DNA from: Candidatus Dietzia intestinipullorum
GTDB taxonomy: Bacteria; Actinomycetota; Actinomycetes; Mycobacteriales; Mycobacteriaceae
DNA length: 64,000 nucleotides
Direction of reading: 5' to 3'
Assembly: GCA_019119635.1 (NCBI GenBank)
Contig: DWWP01000010.1
Coordinates: 49,614 to 113,613, forward strand
Position numbers and translations under genes: made by a program. The notes beneath the pieces were generated by a model. That model saw only the letters and a program-made list of their open reading frames with translations. It did not search any database and was not told the origin of the DNA. Positions 62,518 through 64,000 of the stretch are shown one piece after another (the first letter of the stretch is position 1; every line of letters starts with the position of its first letter).

Positions 62518-63470
62518 CGAAGCTGCTCCGAGAGGTCGGGGGCGAGGAGGTCGGTCACGTCGCGGCCGGCGTCACAGCGGTCGGCGGTCCGCAGGGCGAG
62601 GGCGCGGTAGCCGTCGGCGATGCCGCCGTCGACCTGCTCGAGCGCGTCCAGGTGACGGGAGACCGTCACCGCGTCGCCGCGCATGACGGGTCCGGTGAGG
62701 GCCGCGTCCCCGGAATCCAGCGCGTTGGTCAGTGCGGCCTCGAGGAGCGGGGCCAGCGTCCGGCGCGCGAGCACCCTGGCGTCCGCGCCGGGCACCCCGT
62801 CCGGGTCACCCTCGACGCCGCCGCCGGGTAGGACCGCGAAGGACGAGGCGAGCGCCTCGGCGGCATCGTTGACCAGCGTGACCAGGTGGTTGGCGCCGTG
62901 TGCGAGGGCCGAGTGGTAAAGGGCGCGGTCGGACTCGGCGACGGTGACGGGGTGCCCGCCGGTCTCCATCACCAGCATCTGGCCCACGACCAGGCCGGTC
63001 TCGTCCGGGGCGGTGAGGGCCCAGGAGCAGCCCTCCATCCGCTCGACGTCCGAGTCGCCGCCGGTGAAGGTCATGGCCGGGTGGGCGGCCACCACGACGG
63101 CGCCGGCGTCCGCGGCCGGGCGAAGGACGTCCGCGCCGACAGCACCGGCGACGTGGACGACGATGTGTCCCGGCCGGAACGCCCCGGCGGCGGCGAGCTC
63201 GTCGACGACGCCGGGCAGTGCGGTGTCGGGGACGGCGAGGACCAACAGTTCGCAGGACCCGGCGACGGCGGCGGGATCGGCGACCCGCGCCTCGGGGAGC
63301 CGGCGCACGGCCAGGTCCCGCGACTGCCCGGACCGTGCGACGACGGCGGAGACGACGTGTCCGCGCGATTCGAGGGCGGCGCCCACGGCGGTGCCGACCC
63401 GTCCCGCCGAGATCAGGCCCACGGACAGGCGGGCGGGGGGTGTCCCGGTGACGCCGGGTTCGGACATCAT
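62514..63470 (-). CDS. Rossmann-like/DUF2520 protein of the pantothenate operon
   Basis: A protein of 318 residues. The N-terminal NAD(P)-binding domain ([19 protein letters not shown]) and the C-terminal DUF2520 domain ([20 protein letters not shown]) resemble a short-chain ketopantoate-reductase-like enzyme. Its coupling to panC (ATGA) is the same in mycobacteria (Rv3603c), so a role around pantoate is plausible but unproven. ATG 63470 or the next ATG at 63467, both after GGAG, is the start; the track ORF is 19 codons too long. Confidence 0.87.
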   Translation of the reverse strand: MMSEPGVTGTPPARLSVGLISAGRVGTAVGAALESRGHVVSAVVARSGQSRDLAVRRLPEARVADPAAVAGSCELLVLAVPDTALPGVVDELAAAGAFRPGHIVVHVAGAVGADVLRPAADAGAVVVAAHPAMTFTGGDSDVERMEGCSWALTAPDETGLVVGQMLVMETGGHPVTVAESDRALYHSALAHGANHLVTLVNDAAEALASSFAVLPGGGVEGDPDGVPGADARVLARRTLAPLLEAALTNALDSGDAALTGPVMRGDAVTVSRHLDALEQVDGGIADGYRALALRTADRCDAGRDVTDLLAPDLSEQLR

Positions 63471-63601
63471 GAAATGCTCCAGTGATCGATCCGTTCCAGG
63501 CCCACTCGCGTGGTGGGTCCCGGACATCTCGGAGCTGAGGGTAGTCCTCGCGGAGCCCGCCGGGAGCGACCAGTGGCGGATCTCACACCGCCCGGGTGGC
63601 G

Positions 63602-64000
63602 TCAGTCCTCGGCGCGACGGCGACGGCGGCCGCCCGAGGAGTCACTGCTACCCAGGCGCGCCATGAGCTCGGCGACGGTCAGGCCACCGGACTCGCCGTG
63701 ACGGCTCGGGGCGGTGTCCTCCTCCGCCGCCCGGCGCGAGCGGCCGCCCGGCGCGGCGGTGGACTCGTCGGGAGCGGGCTCGGCGGGGGTGGCGTCGGCC
63801 GGGGTGGCCGGCTCGGCCGGTGCCGCCTGCTGCGGATCGACGGCGGGCTGGGGCCGGGTGACGGGGCGGACCGCGGGGCCGCGGCGCCGCTCGCCGCCGG
63901 TCTCCGCCGCGCGGTCGGCCTCCGGCCCGGCGTCGGTCTCCGGCGGGACGGGCGCGAGCTTCTCGGTGCGCTCGGTGCTGGGGGTGGAGTCCCGGCGCAC
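63602..64000 (-). CDS. C-terminal part of a Pro/Ala/Arg-rich actinobacterial protein (Rv3604c-like)
   Basis: At least 132 residues, entering from the right edge of the window; the track start is probably internal. The visible part is low-complexity (Pro, Ala, Glu, Arg) and ends in GLTVAELMARLGSSDSSG followed by RRRRRAED. In M. tuberculosis the gene before the DUF2520 gene (Rv3604c) encodes a membrane protein rich in Ala, Arg and Pro. The matching place and composition support this, but no membrane part is inside the window. Function unknown. Confidence 0.7.
   Translation of the reverse strand: MRRDSTPSTERTEKLAPVPPETDAGPEADRAAETGGERRRGPAVRPVTRPQPAVDPQQAAPAEPATPADATPAEPAPDESTAAPGGRSRRAAEEDTAPSRHGESGGLTVAELMARLGSSDSSGGRRRRRAED

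Noticed and set aside
1-64000. Mobile elements, CRISPR arrays, tRNA or rRNA genes
   Set aside because: No transposase, integrase, regular spacer-repeat pattern, or tRNA/rRNA signature was seen by reading; a tRNA scan would be the decisive check.

Overview
The window is chromosomal DNA of a high-GC actinobacterium of the order Mycobacteriales. The evidence is very high GC, many GTG starts, stop/start overlaps of the GTGA/ATGA type, and long blocks that follow the Mycobacterium tuberculosis Rv3573c-Rv3604c gene order (kstR/fadE34, rlmB-cysS-ispF-ispD-carD, lprE/disA, canB/mutY, mhuD, clpC, lysS, coaX-panD-panC-DUF2520). A Dietzia-like genome fits best, but the genus is inferred, not shown. I saw no rRNA, tRNA, CRISPR array, insertion sequence or prophage. 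No stretch over 300 bases lacks a gene.

Region 1 (1-7.2 kb) is a KstR-controlled steroid side-chain operon read leftwards: chsE3/fadE34, a fused chsE1-chsE2 acyl-CoA dehydrogenase, chsH2, chsH1 and ltp2 (cut by the window edge). kstR is divergent. Between them lies a 38-bp dyad holding two KstR boxes.

Region 2 (7.2-28.4 kb) is accessory catabolism. It holds an amino-acid dehydrogenase/LysR pair, a 2-hydroxyacid dehydrogenase, an aminotransferase / FAD-FeS dehydrogenase / semialdehyde dehydrogenase operon, and an amidase-GntR operon. One 14-bp palindrome occurs upstream of both the aminotransferase and the amidase, so the GntR protein probably controls both. A TRAP transporter-crotonase operon, an IclR regulator and an operon of two acyl-CoA dehydrogenases, an MFS permease and a class III CoA-transferase follow. 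They look like uptake and CoA-dependent breakdown of an unknown carboxylate.

Region 3 (28.4-35.3 kb) is transport and stress: an ectoine/hydroxyectoine-type ABC importer (ehuBCDA), trehalose-phosphatase, and a zinc-type ABC importer behind a possible Zur box.

Region 4 (35.3-64 kb) is the conserved housekeeping block: RlmB, CysS, IspF, IspD, CarD, LprE-like lipoprotein, DisA, carbonic anhydrase, MutY, MhuD, ClpC, LysS and the pantothenate/CoA genes. Compared with M. tuberculosis, radA is missing between lprE and disA, and lsr2 is missing between clpC and lysS. Local additions are a lipoprotein serpin, an HrpB-type helicase, an L,D-transpeptidase, a heterodimeric ABC exporter with one wrecked ATP site, a rhodanese-like protein without its cysteine, a DOPA-dioxygenase-type enzyme and a GNAT acetyltransferase.
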